Notes: generated by a model from the sequence alone, not told the origin. Numbered from the stretch's first letter, positions 37,754 to 48,511 are shown. The stretch is DNA of 64,000 nt from Paludibacter sp. (GCA_019163375.1 JAFLKK010000009.1:310001-374000), one strand, 5' to 3'. Translations and numbers: made by a program.

Positions 37754-38479
37754 ATGAGAATTTTAAATGAAACAATATCGGTCTTTACTATTTCTATTGT
37801 TCTGGTGACTGTGCTATCCATTCAATTGTGCAAAACAAACGATTCTGGTAAGTTTAAGGTAAGGGCTATTTTTCAACGAAAGTTTTATCTTCTATTCATA
37901 ATGCTTCAGTTCGTAGGATTTGTCTCAGCTCAATCCCCTAAAAAGGGTATTGATGTGAGCAAGGAGTATAGAAATGAACTGAAAGATAGACTGTGTCCTA
38001 AAGTGGACACGAGTACCACAAAAGTAGTGCTTTTGTTCATTGCGCAGCCAGCGTTTATGGATCCTGAGTGTTCTTTTCGTTTAATAGATAGAGCTGACCA
38101 ATCATTCCTTGAAGTGCGAATTTTAGAAAAAAATCTCTGGACTGAACAATTTAAACAGAATAAGCAGGCTGACTCTTTGTGTGTAAAAACTTCTTTTTTT
38201 TCAACTCTTGTGAGTCGGTCTTTCAGAGACAAAATGGTGGCGGCATTTACGAAGGTAATAGCGCTACATGAAAGTAGGATAAAACCGAATGAAATTCAGT
38301 TATACGATGGAATTGTCTACGAGTTTATGATCAATAATGAAAATATATTATTTGCAAAGATAAACTACAACTTAAAATATGATGATTTTAGAGATCGAGT
38401 TGCAGCTACTAATTTGCGAATAATAGATACAATGAAAAGACATTCATTTAATGAGTCTGTATACGAGATCTACAGATGA
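37754..38479 (+). CDS. Hypothetical exported protein
   Basis: A 241-residue reading with two hydrophobic segments: one near the ATG (about 8-25) and a second, signal-peptide-like, ending VGFVSAQ at about residue 59. The double leader suggests that the true start lies further in, but no suitable ATG precedes the second segment, so a non-ATG start or a real two-helix protein remain possible. The body is unrecognised. A hint of shared style with the upstream gene (secreted, similar size) suggests a small accessory island. Confidence 0.5.
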   Translation: MRILNETISVFTISIVLVTVLSIQLCKTNDSGKFKVRAIFQRKFYLLFIMLQFVGFVSAQSPKKGIDVSKEYRNELKDRLCPKVDTSTTKVVLLFIAQPAFMDPECSFRLIDRADQSFLEVRILEKNLWTEQFKQNKQADSLCVKTSFFSTLVSRSFRDKMVAAFTKVIALHESRIKPNEIQLYDGIVYEFMINNENILFAKINYNLKYDDFRDRVAATNLRIIDTMKRHSFNESVYEIYR

Positions 38480-38603
38480 GTTCAGTATATGTAAATTCTA
38501 TGTTTTGGTTTTCGAAGATTTAAGGTTTTGGTCTATTCGGATCTCAAATGAAAATAAAAGCCGAATCTATGCTGTTTCATGCGTATTTTCTCAATAATTA
38601 TCT

Positions 38604-38650
38604 AATAGCATAAATAGCGAGTCTATTTTTAAAACTCATATCATGCTATT
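38604..38650 (+). terminator. Nested stem-loops, possible weak terminator
   Basis: AAATAG (38612-38617) / CTATTT (38623-38628) plus TT, flanked by AATAGCAT (38604-38611) / ATGCTATT (38643-38650) and a T-rich tract. The remainder of 38480-38943 has no gene or clear promoter. Confidence 0.4.
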
Positions 38651-38943
38651 TATATTATTTTTGTTGCATCTTAAGAGAAACAACGAGTTGAGCGGATCTG
38701 AAATACGGTGTTTATAATTTAATTATTCTTTAAAAGGGAGCATGTATTTTTTGCGATGAATCTGATATGGATTACAAGAGCTTCGGAGGTTTCAAAAATA
38801 AGGGAATTAGTATTTCTATTGCTAACAGTTTAGATAGATATTTACTGACAATTTTTAGATATAGAACATTGATGAATTAAGAATTTCGATGGTCTATTTG
38901 AATACGAATAATAAAAATCATAAATAGATTAAATCAATCACAA

Positions 38944-41900
38944 ATGAAAAAAAACACGATTTTAAGTTTAATTTTCCTGATTAATTTCTCTGTTGGTGTG
39001 TTACAGGCACAATCCGGTATAAACGCCGGCGCACCTATCCCTTCAGAAATTGAAAATCCCGAAATGCTTGGGATAAACAAAGAACCCTACCACGCTACGT
39101 TGATGCCTTATGCCAGTTTGCAGGAGGCTTTAGTTGCCAAACGCCATGCTTCGTCGCTTTGCCAAAGCCTCAACGGGTCTTGGAAATTTAACTGGGTACC
39201 AACACCCGAACAACGTCCGGTCGATTTCTACAAGTCCGACTACGATGTTTCGGCCTGGAAAGAAATTCCGGTGCCTTCCAACTGGGAAATACACGGATAT
39301 GGAACGCCTTTTTACCGAAACCTGGGGTATACTATCAAAAAAGATTTTCCACGCGTAATGAGTGAACCTGAAAAATGGTACACTTCGTACAAAGAACGAA
39401 ATCCTGTGGGCAGTTACCGCAGAGAGTTTTCTATTCCGGCCGAATGGATGGGGCGTCGTAATTTCATTACATTCGATGGAGTGGACTGTGCATTCTTTTT
39501 GTGGGTAAACGGCGAAAAAGTAGGTTTCAGCGTGAACAGTCGCAATGCAGCTGATTTTGATCTTACCAAATACCTGAAACCAGGTAAAAATATGATAGCT
39601 GTAGAGGTGTATCAATACAGCTCTGGTACCTGGCTCGAAGATCAGGATATGTGGCGACTGCACGGAATTTTTCGTAATGTAACGTTGTGGAGTGCTCCAC
39701 AAGTGCATATGCGCGACTTTTTTGTAAAAACGGATTTGGATAAAGAGTATAAAGATGCAACGCTGAACGTAACGGCAAAAATAAAGAACTATAGCGATAA
39801 AACTGCCAAAGCGCAAACATTTACAGCTACGCTTTACGATAGTGAAGGTAAGGAAATAGCCAAAAGTAGTACAACGGGCAAATTGCTAAAGACAAATCAG
39901 GAAGAAGCATTAAATGTAAAAATTCCGGTAGCTAATCCGCTAAAATGGACCGCTGAAACACCAAATCTTTACACTGTTGTTCTTACAAGTTCCGAAGGTG
40001 AAATTTTATCATCGAAAATTGGTTTTCGCAAGTTAGAAATCGATGGTCGGATTTTTAAAGCAAATGGTGTGCCCATTAAACTGAAAGGCGTAAACCGTCA
40101 CGAGCATTGGTCGGATGTAGGTCATGCCATTACCGAAGCGCAAATGATTCGTGATTTGGAAGTCATCAAGCAGGGCAACTGTAATCACGTTCGTACCAGC
40201 CATTATTCTAACGATCCACGTTGGTACGAACTGTGCGACGAATGGGGAATCTGGTTAGTTGCCGAAGCCAATATGGAATATCATGGTTACGACACCCGAT
40301 TTGACGAAGAACCAACAATAAAAGCCGCTATTATTGATCGCAATGTGGCTAATACAGAGAATTTTAAAAATCATCCATCCGTTATTATCTGGTCGCTTGG
40401 TAACGAGGGTGGTGGAATAAGTACCAATTTGAAAGCTGCCATGCATGCTGTTAAAGCCATTGATTCTACTCGTTTTGTACATTACGAACGATTTGGTATC
40501 GGTAGCAAAAATCCTGCTGATTTAGAGGGACGTATGTACGGTAGTGCTGCCGATTACTCCGAAATGACCAAAAACTGGGGAATGACAAAGCCCTTTTATA
40601 TCTGCGAGTTTATACATGCTATGTTCAACTCTATGGGCTCTTTGGAAGAGTACTCAAAAGTATTCGATAACACTCCAGGTATTTTAGGCGGTGCTATTTG
40701 GGAATTTCAGGATCAGGCTTTGTGGAACAAACGTGACCCAAAACACCCGATTTTGGCATATGGAGGTGGTTTTGGAGAAAATCCAAACGACCATTATTTC
40801 ATCCACAAAGGAGTTGTTTCTTACGATCGTACTACAGAGGGAAAAAATGTAAAACCACATTATCCCGAAATGAAAAAAGCTTTCCAATGGATTGATACCG
40901 AACTTACCGACCCGGTTAATGGAGGTATTCAAATTAAAAATAAATATCAGTTTATTTCTTTAAATGGTTTTGATGCATCATGGAGCTTGTCGGAAAACGG
41001 ACAAGAAATTGACAATGGGAAAATAAGAATGCGTCCTACATGGGGAAAAGGAATTTTTTCGGCAAACATTCCCTATAAAATAGAGCACCCAAAAGCGGGA
41101 GCAGTATATTTTCTACGTATTTCGTATAAACAAAAAGAAAAAACACTCTGGGCTGATAAAGGTTTTGAAGTAGCAACCGAGCAGTTTAAACTTCCGATAA
41201 ACACACCCCCGGTGGCAGAAGTAAAAGTAACACAGCCCGTGAAACTTGTACAAAACGCTCAATCGACAACTATTTCAGGAAAAGATTTTTCTGTAAGTTT
41301 TGATAAAACGACAGGCTTCATGAGCCAGATGACCAAAAACGGGATTAATTTATTAGTTGCTGATGGTGCACCTAAATTACACTTGTGGCGCGCCTCTCAC
41401 CGCAATGACGATGACTGGGCTTACCAACAATGGCAAAAATTCGGAGTAAATGCTCTGCAATATTCATTGGTAGATTTTAAAGTTGAGGTGGTGGATAATG
41501 CCTCGGTAAAAGTAATATCGACAACTAAGGCAGATGGTAAAGAAGGTTTTGGCGTATATCATACTGCTACCTATCTGGTAAAAGGCGATGGATCGATAAA
41601 GATCGATAATCAGGTTCAGTTTGTAGGGTTTCGTATCAACCTGGCTCGAATTGGTGTGCGGATGCTACTTGATAAAAAGCTCGACCGCATGAACTTCCTT
41701 GGTCGTGGACCATTCGAAAATTATTCTGATCGCAAGAGTTCGGCCGAAGTAGGCGTTTATGAAATAGGCGTGAACGAGCAATATGAATACGAAAAACCAA
41801 TGGAACGTGGTAACCATGAAGAAGTGAGTTGGGCAAAACTAAGCGGTAACGGTATGCCTTCGTTGATGGTGAAAGCAGATGAAAAATTGATGCAAGTGGC

Positions 41901-42096
41901 AGCACTTCCTCATACTGATGAACAAATGCATCCGGTAGAGTATAAAATTGATTTACCGGCCAGCACTTCAACAGTGTTCTGTATTTCAACTAAAACTCTG
42001 GGTGTTGGTTCTGCAAGTTGCGGACCCCGACCACTTGACCAATTTCAGGTTTTTGCCGAACCTACTTCATTTAGCTACACGATTAATTTGTTTTAA
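38944..42096 (+). CDS. Glycoside hydrolase family 2 beta-galactosidase (LacZ type)
   Basis: A 1050-residue secreted GH2: sugar-binding domain (about 60-240), Ig-like domain, TIM barrel (about 355-630) with acid/base Glu488 in SLGNEGG and nucleophile Glu555 in ICEFIHAM, a DUF4981-type domain and the C-terminal beta-galactosidase small-chain domain (about 770-1045). The five-domain layout is that of E. coli LacZ, with a signal peptide added (ends LQAQ). It probably removes terminal beta-galactose from side chains. First gene of the long enzyme operon that reaches the window end. Confidence 0.93.
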   Translation: MKKNTILSLIFLINFSVGVLQAQSGINAGAPIPSEIENPEMLGINKEPYHATLMPYASLQEALVAKRHASSLCQSLNGSWKFNWVPTPEQRPVDFYKSDYDVSAWKEIPVPSNWEIHGYGTPFYRNLGYTIKKDFPRVMSEPEKWYTSYKERNPVGSYRREFSIPAEWMGRRNFITFDGVDCAFFLWVNGEKVGFSVNSRNAADFDLTKYLKPGKNMIAVEVYQYSSGTWLEDQDMWRLHGIFRNVTLWSAPQVHMRDFFVKTDLDKEYKDATLNVTAKIKNYSDKTAKAQTFTATLYDSEGKEIAKSSTTGKLLKTNQEEALNVKIPVANPLKWTAETPNLYTVVLTSSEGEILSSKIGFRKLEIDGRIFKANGVPIKLKGVNRHEHWSDVGHAITEAQMIRDLEVIKQGNCNHVRTSHYSNDPRWYELCDEWGIWLVAEANMEYHGYDTRFDEEPTIKAAIIDRNVANTENFKNHPSVIIWSLGNEGGGISTNLKAAMHAVKAIDSTRFVHYERFGIGSKNPADLEGRMYGSAADYSEMTKNWGMTKPFYICEFIHAMFNSMGSLEEYSKVFDNTPGILGGAIWEFQDQALWNKRDPKHPILAYGGGFGENPNDHYFIHKGVVSYDRTTEGKNVKPHYPEMKKAFQWIDTELTDPVNGGIQIKNKYQFISLNGFDASWSLSENGQEIDNGKIRMRPTWGKGIFSANIPYKIEHPKAGAVYFLRISYKQKEKTLWADKGFEVATEQFKLPINTPPVAEVKVTQPVKLVQNAQSTTISGKDFSVSFDKTTGFMSQMTKNGINLLVADGAPKLHLWRASHRNDDDWAYQQWQKFGVNALQYSLVDFKVEVVDNASVKVISTTKADGKEGFGVYHTATYLVKGDGSIKIDNQVQFVGFRINLARIGVRMLLDKKLDRMNFLGRGPFENYSDRKSSAEVGVYEIGVNEQYEYEKPMERGNHEEVSWAKLSGNGMPSLMVKADEKLMQVAALPHTDEQMHPVEYKIDLPASTSTVFCISTKTLGVGSASCGPRPLDQFQVFAEPTSFSYTINLF

Positions 42097-42120
42097 ACAA
42101 TAAAATTGAATTTATATCTT

Positions 42121-43524
42121 ATGAAAAATATCGCATTTATCATTAGTTTAATTTTTACAATTTTGCTAAATCTGCCTTTTACGGGAAATGCACAAAACCC
42201 GATTATCCAAACCAAATTTACTGCCGACCCTGCACCTATGGTGTATAATGATACGGTGTACCTTTATGCCGGTCATGACGAAGACGATGCCATAGGTTTT
42301 AAAATGCTAAATTGGATGTTATATACTTCTACCGACATGGTGAATTGGACTGAGCATGGAACTATTGCAGGGGTAAAAGAGCCTTTCAAGACTTTTGCCT
42401 GGGCCGATGGACATAGCGCATGGGCTCCTCAGTGCATTGCTCGAAACGGAAAGTTCTATTTTTATTGCCCTACAATTTACCTTGGAAAGATGGCAATTGG
42501 AGTAGCAGTATCAACCAGCCCGTATGGTCCTTTTACCGATGCTATTGGCAAGCCTTTAATCTCTCGCAGTAATCCAAGTGACTACGATCCATCGGTATTC
42601 ATTGATGATGACGGACAAGCCTATCTCTATTGGGGAGGGAATGGTCCTTGTTTCTTTGCAAAGCTGAACAATGACATGATTTCAATATCAGGTGATATAC
42701 AGGTAGCTTCCATCGATTTTACAGGAACACCACCTGAGGCATCTTATACTGAAGGTCCGTGGTTATGGAAGAAAAATAACCATTATTACCTGGGTTGGGC
42801 TTCCCGCTGTTGCCCCGAAGGCATCGGCTATGCAATGAGCGATAGTCCTACCGGACCATGGAAGTGTAAAGGTACCATCATGGATCCGGATGAGAGGTCA
42901 TCAGGAAACCATCCAGGTGTTATCGAGTATAAAGGAAATTCTTACGTGTTCGGTTTTAATTATGCAATATTGAAACAAACAATGTCGAAAAAATATGAAA
43001 GACGTTCAATTTGCGTTGAAAAAATGACCTATAATACTGATGGCTCCATTATTAAACTTCCCTGGTGGACTACTAAAGGGGTATCGCAATTAAGCAACTT
43101 AAATCCATTCAAAAGAACTGAAGCCGAAACAATGGCTTTTAGCGAAGGTGTGAAAACAGATATGGTTACAGAATGGGAGCGAAATGAATCGTGGAACAGG
43201 GGGAAAAAGATTGGTGACAGGCTGTTTGTAACTTCTATTCATAATGGAGATTTTGTTAAAGTACAAGGTGTCGATTTTTCAAAGGGAGCATCAACGGTTG
43301 ATGTTTGTGTTGCTTCGTTAAGAGGTGGAAAAATTGAAATTCATGCCGACAAGATTGATGGACCAATATTGGGAGTAATAAACGTAGCTACTTCCGGCGA
43401 AGGTGACAATTGGAAAACAATCAGTACTCCTGTCAAAAATATCAAAGGTGTACACGATTTGTTTTTTGTTTTCAAGGGAGAGAAAGATTTATTTAATTTT
43501 GACTGGTGGAAATTCAATAATTAA
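42121..43524 (+). CDS. GH43 with CBM6, paralogue 1 of the tandem group
   Basis: A secreted GH43 of 467 residues from ATG 42121; the longer reading starts at TTG 42106 and adds only five residues. Mature start NPIIQTKFTADPAPMVY. Acids: Asp in TADPAPM, Asp in YDPSVFIDDDG, Glu in YTEGPWLW. A CBM6-like domain covers about 325-467 (starts at FKRTEAETMAF). The layout resembles XynD-type arabinoxylan arabinofuranohydrolases (GH43_29-like, tentative). A RCCPEGIGYAMS segment is shared only with the 50945 paralogue, its nearest relative here. Confidence 0.9.
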   Translation: MKNIAFIISLIFTILLNLPFTGNAQNPIIQTKFTADPAPMVYNDTVYLYAGHDEDDAIGFKMLNWMLYTSTDMVNWTEHGTIAGVKEPFKTFAWADGHSAWAPQCIARNGKFYFYCPTIYLGKMAIGVAVSTSPYGPFTDAIGKPLISRSNPSDYDPSVFIDDDGQAYLYWGGNGPCFFAKLNNDMISISGDIQVASIDFTGTPPEASYTEGPWLWKKNNHYYLGWASRCCPEGIGYAMSDSPTGPWKCKGTIMDPDERSSGNHPGVIEYKGNSYVFGFNYAILKQTMSKKYERRSICVEKMTYNTDGSIIKLPWWTTKGVSQLSNLNPFKRTEAETMAFSEGVKTDMVTEWERNESWNRGKKIGDRLFVTSIHNGDFVKVQGVDFSKGASTVDVCVASLRGGKIEIHADKIDGPILGVINVATSGEGDNWKTISTPVKNIKGVHDLFFVFKGEKDLFNFDWWKFNN

Positions 43525-43534
43525 AAAATAATAT

Positions 43535-44920
43535 ATGAAAAAACATTTTGCAATAATTTTGGCTACAATTGCTTCTGTGAGTGTATGTTTGGCTGATAAT
43601 CCTGTGGTGCAAACACATTATGCGCCCGATCCTGCTCCAATGGTGTACAATGGTACAGTTTATATGTACACCGGCGACGATATTCCCGGTTTCGATTTCT
43701 ATTATATGACCAAATGGCGTGTATTGTCCTCAACCGATATGGTCAACTGGACGGATCACGGAAGTCCTATCGCGCTGGAATCCTTTAAATGGGCGCGCGA
43801 TCGTGCCTGGGCTGCGCAGTGTATAGAAAGTAACGGTAAATTTTATTGGTATATCTGTGCTCAAAGTACTAAAAATGATATGGCCATCGGTGTGGCAGTT
43901 TCCGACTCTCCAACCGGTCCATTCAAAGATGCACTTGGTAAACCATTGATTATTAATGGTAGTTGGTCGAATATAGATCCAACCGTTTGTATCGACGATG
44001 ATGGACAAGCGTATCTTTACTGGGGTAACGGCAGTCTTTATTATGTGAAATTGAATAAAGACATGATTTCTTATTCGGGCGATATTGTTGCTACTCCTCT
44101 TAACGTGGAAACATTTGGAGGCGTTAGAGGTAACAAAAGTACCGAAAATCCGAATAAAGACTCGTTTGTAGAAGGTCCTTGGTTTTACAAACGTAACAGC
44201 CAGTATTATATGATGTTTGCCGGGATGGGCAAAGGGGGCGAGACGCTTTCTTACTCAACAAGTAGTGGCCCTATGGGACCATGGAAATATCAGGGTAAAA
44301 TTATGGAAAACCAAAAACTGAACAGTTTCACCAACCACGGAGGAATTATTGATTACAAAGGAAATTCCTATCTTTTCTATCATAGCGGTTTGTTGCCCGG
44401 AGGTGGAAGTTATGGTCGTGCAGCTGCAATCGAACAATTCAGTTATAATCCTGATGGAACAATTCCTTCTGTTTCAGCAACAAAAGAAGGTGTAAGTCCC
44501 GTTGGCGAAATTAATCCTTACAAACGAGTTGAAGCTGAAACAATGGCATGGTCGCAAAAATGTTCTATTACTCAAAATGAAAAAACGGGTGTATATGTTT
44601 CGGGCACTCGTCTGAAAGGCTATACAAAAGTGCGTGAGGTGAATTTTGGAAGTCAATCGCCTAAATCGTTTTCAGCATCATTAGCAGCCGGTGTCGATGG
44701 AGGTATTTTGGAGGTTCGCCTTGATAGCGTTGCCGGAGCCATTATTTCATCTATCCAATTGCCCCGCACGGGAGGATGGGATAAATTTGAAACATTTACA
44801 TCGGAACTAAAACAAGAAGTAACAGGCAAACACGATGTTTACTTCTGTTTTAATGGTCAGAACATTACAGCCGGCCGTGAATTATTCAACTTTGATTATT
44901 GGATTTTTAATAAAAAATAA
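43535..44920 (+). CDS. GH43 with CBM6, paralogue 2 of the tandem group
   Basis: A 461-residue secreted GH43, 10 nt after paralogue 1. Signal ends CLADNP; acids in APDPAPM (the usual TAD is APD here), IDPTVCIDDDG and FVEGPWFY, all retained. CBM6 at about 325-461 (YKRVEAETMAW). Lacks the CCPEG loop of paralogue 1 and has a longer loop around residues 190-210, so its substrate pocket probably differs. Followed 39 nt later by GH27. Confidence 0.9.
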   Translation: MKKHFAIILATIASVSVCLADNPVVQTHYAPDPAPMVYNGTVYMYTGDDIPGFDFYYMTKWRVLSSTDMVNWTDHGSPIALESFKWARDRAWAAQCIESNGKFYWYICAQSTKNDMAIGVAVSDSPTGPFKDALGKPLIINGSWSNIDPTVCIDDDGQAYLYWGNGSLYYVKLNKDMISYSGDIVATPLNVETFGGVRGNKSTENPNKDSFVEGPWFYKRNSQYYMMFAGMGKGGETLSYSTSSGPMGPWKYQGKIMENQKLNSFTNHGGIIDYKGNSYLFYHSGLLPGGGSYGRAAAIEQFSYNPDGTIPSVSATKEGVSPVGEINPYKRVEAETMAWSQKCSITQNEKTGVYVSGTRLKGYTKVREVNFGSQSPKSFSASLAAGVDGGILEVRLDSVAGAIISSIQLPRTGGWDKFETFTSELKQEVTGKHDVYFCFNGQNITAGRELFNFDYWIFNKK

Positions 44921-44959
44921 TCCCAAAAACTGCGAATCCAACCATAAATATTTTATTTC

Positions 44960-46999
44960 ATGAGTATTACAAAAAGAATTAAATCAGTCATTTCCGGACT
45001 TATAATCTTGTTCAGTGCATTTGGTATCCAAACTATAACGGCGCAAACCGTTTGGCTTGATCAATTAGATCTCAGCACAGCCACTCAGGGCTATGGAACT
45101 CCGGGAAGTAATAAAACAGTTGATGGAAAACCACTTACTATTGCAGGTAAAACCTACGAACGAGGTTTTGGAAGTCATTCCGAAAGTTCGTTAACTATCT
45201 TGCTTGAGGGAAAAGCAACTTTGTTTACAGCTCAGGTTGGTATCGACGACGAGGTAAAAGGTCAGAGACCGGCTGCTGAATTTGTTGTTTATGGTGATAA
45301 CCAAAAATTATGGTCAAGCGGTGTTATGCGTTTAGGTGACACTGCCAGAACTTGTTCTGTAAAGCTTAATGGTGTTAGGAAACTTGAATTGGTAGTAATT
45401 GATGGTGGAAATGGGAATTATTACGACCACGTTGATTGGGTGGATGCTAAGTTTGAAACTACAGGAGTAGCTACCTTCAAAACATTCAATCCGATATCGA
45501 ACGAGCAGTACATACTTACACCTAAGCCTTCTGCTTCTCCTAAAATTAATAGCGCGAAAGTATTTGGTGTGCGTCCGGGATCACCGTTTCAATTTTTAGT
45601 GGCAGCCACCGGCGACCGTCCGATGATTTTTTCGGCAAGAGGCTTGCCTAAAGGATTAAAAATCAATAAAAAAACAGGTGTCATTACAGGTTCATTGTCA
45701 AAGGCAGGAACTTTTGAAGTGACTTTGGCAGCTAAAAATGCTAAGGGCAAAGCGGAGAAAAAACTGCGTATTGTTTGTGGCGACCGCATCTCACTTACTC
45801 CACCAATGGGTTGGAATAGCTGGAATTGTTTTGCGAATGAGGTTTCGGCCGATAAGGTGAAGCGTGCTGCAGATGCGATGGTAAAAAGCGGACTTATCAA
45901 CCACGGCTGGACCTACGTTAATATCGATGATTTCTGGGAAAATAACCGTGATTCAAAGGATGAGTCATTACGTGGTGAGTTTCGTGATGTGGACGGTAAC
46001 ATTGTTACTAATTCACGATTTGTAGATATGAAAGGACTTGCAGACTATGTGCATGACTTGGGATTAAAAATAGGACTCTATTCAAGTCCGGGTCCTTGGA
46101 CATGCGGCGGATGTGCCGGCAGTTATGGTTACGAAAAGCAAGATGCTGAAAGTTATGCCAAATGGGGCTTCGATTACCTTAAATATGACTGGTGCAGTTA
46201 TGGTAATGTGATTAATGGTTTGCCGAACAATGATCCGAGTAAAGTTTCGTCTTTGTCGTATAATGGTGGTAACGAATTGAATACGGCCATTAAACCATTT
46301 AAGGTTATGGGCGAATATCTTCGTCAACAGCCTCGCGACATTGTATATAGCGTATGTCAGTACGGTATGTCGGATGTATGGAAATGGGGTGATTCTGTTA
46401 ATGGAAATTGCTGGCGCACTACCAATGATATTACCGATACCTGGGTAAGTGTAAAAAATATAGCACTCGATCAGGATAAATCGGCTCCTTATGCTAAGCC
46501 CGGTAACTGGAACGACCCTGATATGTTGGTGGTTGGTCATGTTGGTTGGGGAAATCCGCATCCAAGCAAGCTGAAACCAGATGAACAATATCTTCATATC
46601 AGTCTTTGGAGTCTTTTCTCAGCACCGCTCTTGATTGGTTGTGATATGGAGAAACTAGATGATTTTACCCTGAATTTGTTGACTAATGACGAAGTAATTG
46701 AAATCAATCAGGATCCATTGGGCAAGCAAGCTACCTGCCTACAAACAATAGGTGAACTTCGTATTTATGTAAAAGAACTTGAAGATGGCAGCCGTGCGGT
46801 TGGATTCTGTAACTTTGGTATAGATAGAGCAGATATTTCATACAAAGATTTTGAAAAATTAGGTCTTAATGGACAGTTTGTAGTGCGTGATCTTTGGCGT
46901 CAAAAAGATCTAAGCAATCTGGCAACAGAATCAGGTGAATTAAAGCTCAACGTACCGGCTCACGGAGTAGTGCTCTATAAATTTACCCCGGTAAAATGA
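44960..46999 (+). CDS. Glycoside hydrolase family 27 with N-terminal NPCBM and Ig-like domains
   Basis: A 679-residue secreted GH27: signal (ends ITAQ), NPCBM (about 30-165, normal order, closing with DGGNGNYYDHVDWVD), putative Ig domain (about 190-285), catalytic barrel starting TPPMGWNSWNCF (about 288-585) and C-terminal sandwich. Nucleophile Asp in YLKYDWCSYG, acid/base Asp in TTNDITDTW. GH27 holds alpha-galactosidases and beta-L-arabinopyranosidases; in an arabinose-rich PUL either is plausible. After it comes a 132-bp gap, the longest so far in the operon. Confidence 0.92.
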   Translation: MSITKRIKSVISGLIILFSAFGIQTITAQTVWLDQLDLSTATQGYGTPGSNKTVDGKPLTIAGKTYERGFGSHSESSLTILLEGKATLFTAQVGIDDEVKGQRPAAEFVVYGDNQKLWSSGVMRLGDTARTCSVKLNGVRKLELVVIDGGNGNYYDHVDWVDAKFETTGVATFKTFNPISNEQYILTPKPSASPKINSAKVFGVRPGSPFQFLVAATGDRPMIFSARGLPKGLKINKKTGVITGSLSKAGTFEVTLAAKNAKGKAEKKLRIVCGDRISLTPPMGWNSWNCFANEVSADKVKRAADAMVKSGLINHGWTYVNIDDFWENNRDSKDESLRGEFRDVDGNIVTNSRFVDMKGLADYVHDLGLKIGLYSSPGPWTCGGCAGSYGYEKQDAESYAKWGFDYLKYDWCSYGNVINGLPNNDPSKVSSLSYNGGNELNTAIKPFKVMGEYLRQQPRDIVYSVCQYGMSDVWKWGDSVNGNCWRTTNDITDTWVSVKNIALDQDKSAPYAKPGNWNDPDMLVVGHVGWGNPHPSKLKPDEQYLHISLWSLFSAPLLIGCDMEKLDDFTLNLLTNDEVIEINQDPLGKQATCLQTIGELRIYVKELEDGSRAVGFCNFGIDRADISYKDFEKLGLNGQFVVRDLWRQKDLSNLATESGELKLNVPAHGVVLYKFTPVK

Positions 47000-47131
47000 T
47001 TTTTTTAAATAAGTTGTTCTAAACATTTAATGATTTGTTTTTCCAAATTAATATACATATTAATAAACTTGTAACTCGTAACTATTTGCTTGTAAATGCT
47101 TTAAACTTATCCAAAATAACACACACACAAT

Positions 47132-48499
47132 ATGAAGACTAAATTTGCTTTTATAGTCGCTACAATGGTATTATTGCCTTTAATAAGTAAAGCGCAAAAT
47201 CCGATTATTCAAACCAATTATACTGCCGATCCGGCGCCGATGGTGCACAACGGTACTGTGTATCTTTATACTTCACATGATGAGGATGTTACTGTGAAGA
47301 ATTTCTTCACAATGAATGACTGGAGATGCTATTCAACAACCGATATGGTAAACTGGACCGATCATGGTGCAGTTTTATCGTATAAAGTTTTTGAATGGTC
47401 GCGCGGCGATGCCTGGGCTGGCCAATGCGTTTATCGAAACGGAAAATTTTATTATTATTTGCCGGTGAATCAAAAAAACGGTGGAAATGCTATTGGTGTT
47501 GCTGTATCCGACAGTCCGACAGGACCTTTTAAAGATGCGATTGGCAAACCATTGTTGAGTGGCTATGGCTACATCGACCCAACTATATTTATTGATGCCG
47601 ATGGTCAAGCTTACATGTATTGGGGAAATCCAAACCTTTGGCATGTAAAGCTGAATGAGGATATGGTTTCGTACGACCAAGAACTGGGTATTGTAAAAGA
47701 AGATTTGAAAGATGAAAATTTTGGATACCGTTCAAAAAAAATAGACAACCGCACGGCTTCTTACGAGGAAGGTCCATGGTTGTATAAGCGTAACAGTCTG
47801 TATTACTTGTTATACCCGGCTGGTGGAGTTCCCGAGCATTTGGCTTATTCTACGGCTAAAAGTATTACCGGTCCCTGGACCTATGGCGACACCATCATGC
47901 ACGTAATTAAAGAAGGTGGAGCTTTCACCAATCACCCGGGATTGATTGATTTTAAAGGTAAACCGTATTTATTTTATCACAATGGCGCATTGCCGGGTGG
48001 TACTGGTTTTAAACGCTCGGTTTGTGTAGAACCTTTCTCATTCAATGCCGATGGCTCTATTCCATTAATTCATCCTACAAAAGAAGGAGTGAAAGAAAGT
48101 GCAGCTAATTTGAATCCTTTCGTAAGAGTTGAAGCCGAAACCATTGCATGGGAAGAAGGCATTGAAACCTCGAAAGATGAGAAAACAGGCGTGTACGTCA
48201 CCAACATTAGTAACGGAGACTATATTAAAGTACGAAGTGTAGATTTTGGTAAAGGTGCTAAAAAATTTAGTGCAAGTGTAGCTTCTGCATCACAAGGTGG
48301 AAAAATCGAAATTTACATTGATGCAAAAAACGGCATTTTGTTAGGGACTTTAGACGTAAAAAATACCGGTGATATTCAAACATGGAAAACCCTATTGTGT
48401 AAAGTAAATAAAGTCAAAGGAGTACATGACTTATACTTTGTTTTCAAAGGTGGAGCTGGTGACAACCTTTTCAATTTTGATTGCTGGCAACTAAAATAA
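47132..48499 (+). CDS. GH43 with CBM6, paralogue 3 of the tandem group
   Basis: A 455-residue secreted GH43 (signal ends SKAQ). Acids in TADPAPM, IDPTIFIDADG and YEEGPWLY. CBM6 from FVRVEAETIAW. Nearest in loop structure to paralogue 2 (same absence of the CCPEG loop, same GRAAA/KRSV region spacing). Starts the second half of the operon after a 132-bp gap and lies 12 nt before the LamG-GH43 gene. Confidence 0.9.
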   Translation: MKTKFAFIVATMVLLPLISKAQNPIIQTNYTADPAPMVHNGTVYLYTSHDEDVTVKNFFTMNDWRCYSTTDMVNWTDHGAVLSYKVFEWSRGDAWAGQCVYRNGKFYYYLPVNQKNGGNAIGVAVSDSPTGPFKDAIGKPLLSGYGYIDPTIFIDADGQAYMYWGNPNLWHVKLNEDMVSYDQELGIVKEDLKDENFGYRSKKIDNRTASYEEGPWLYKRNSLYYLLYPAGGVPEHLAYSTAKSITGPWTYGDTIMHVIKEGGAFTNHPGLIDFKGKPYLFYHNGALPGGTGFKRSVCVEPFSFNADGSIPLIHPTKEGVKESAANLNPFVRVEAETIAWEEGIETSKDEKTGVYVTNISNGDYIKVRSVDFGKGAKKFSASVASASQGGKIEIYIDAKNGILLGTLDVKNTGDIQTWKTLLCKVNKVKGVHDLYFVFKGGAGDNLFNFDCWQLK

Positions 48500-48511
48500 T
48501 CAAACAATCCT

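Noticed and set aside
39130-39816. 228-codon ORF antisense to the GH2 gene
   Set aside because: Shadow of a strongly supported coding gene; composition follows the reverse complement of its codons.
46082-46597. 171-codon ORF antisense to GH27
   Set aside because: Shadow of the conserved GH27 barrel on the other strand.
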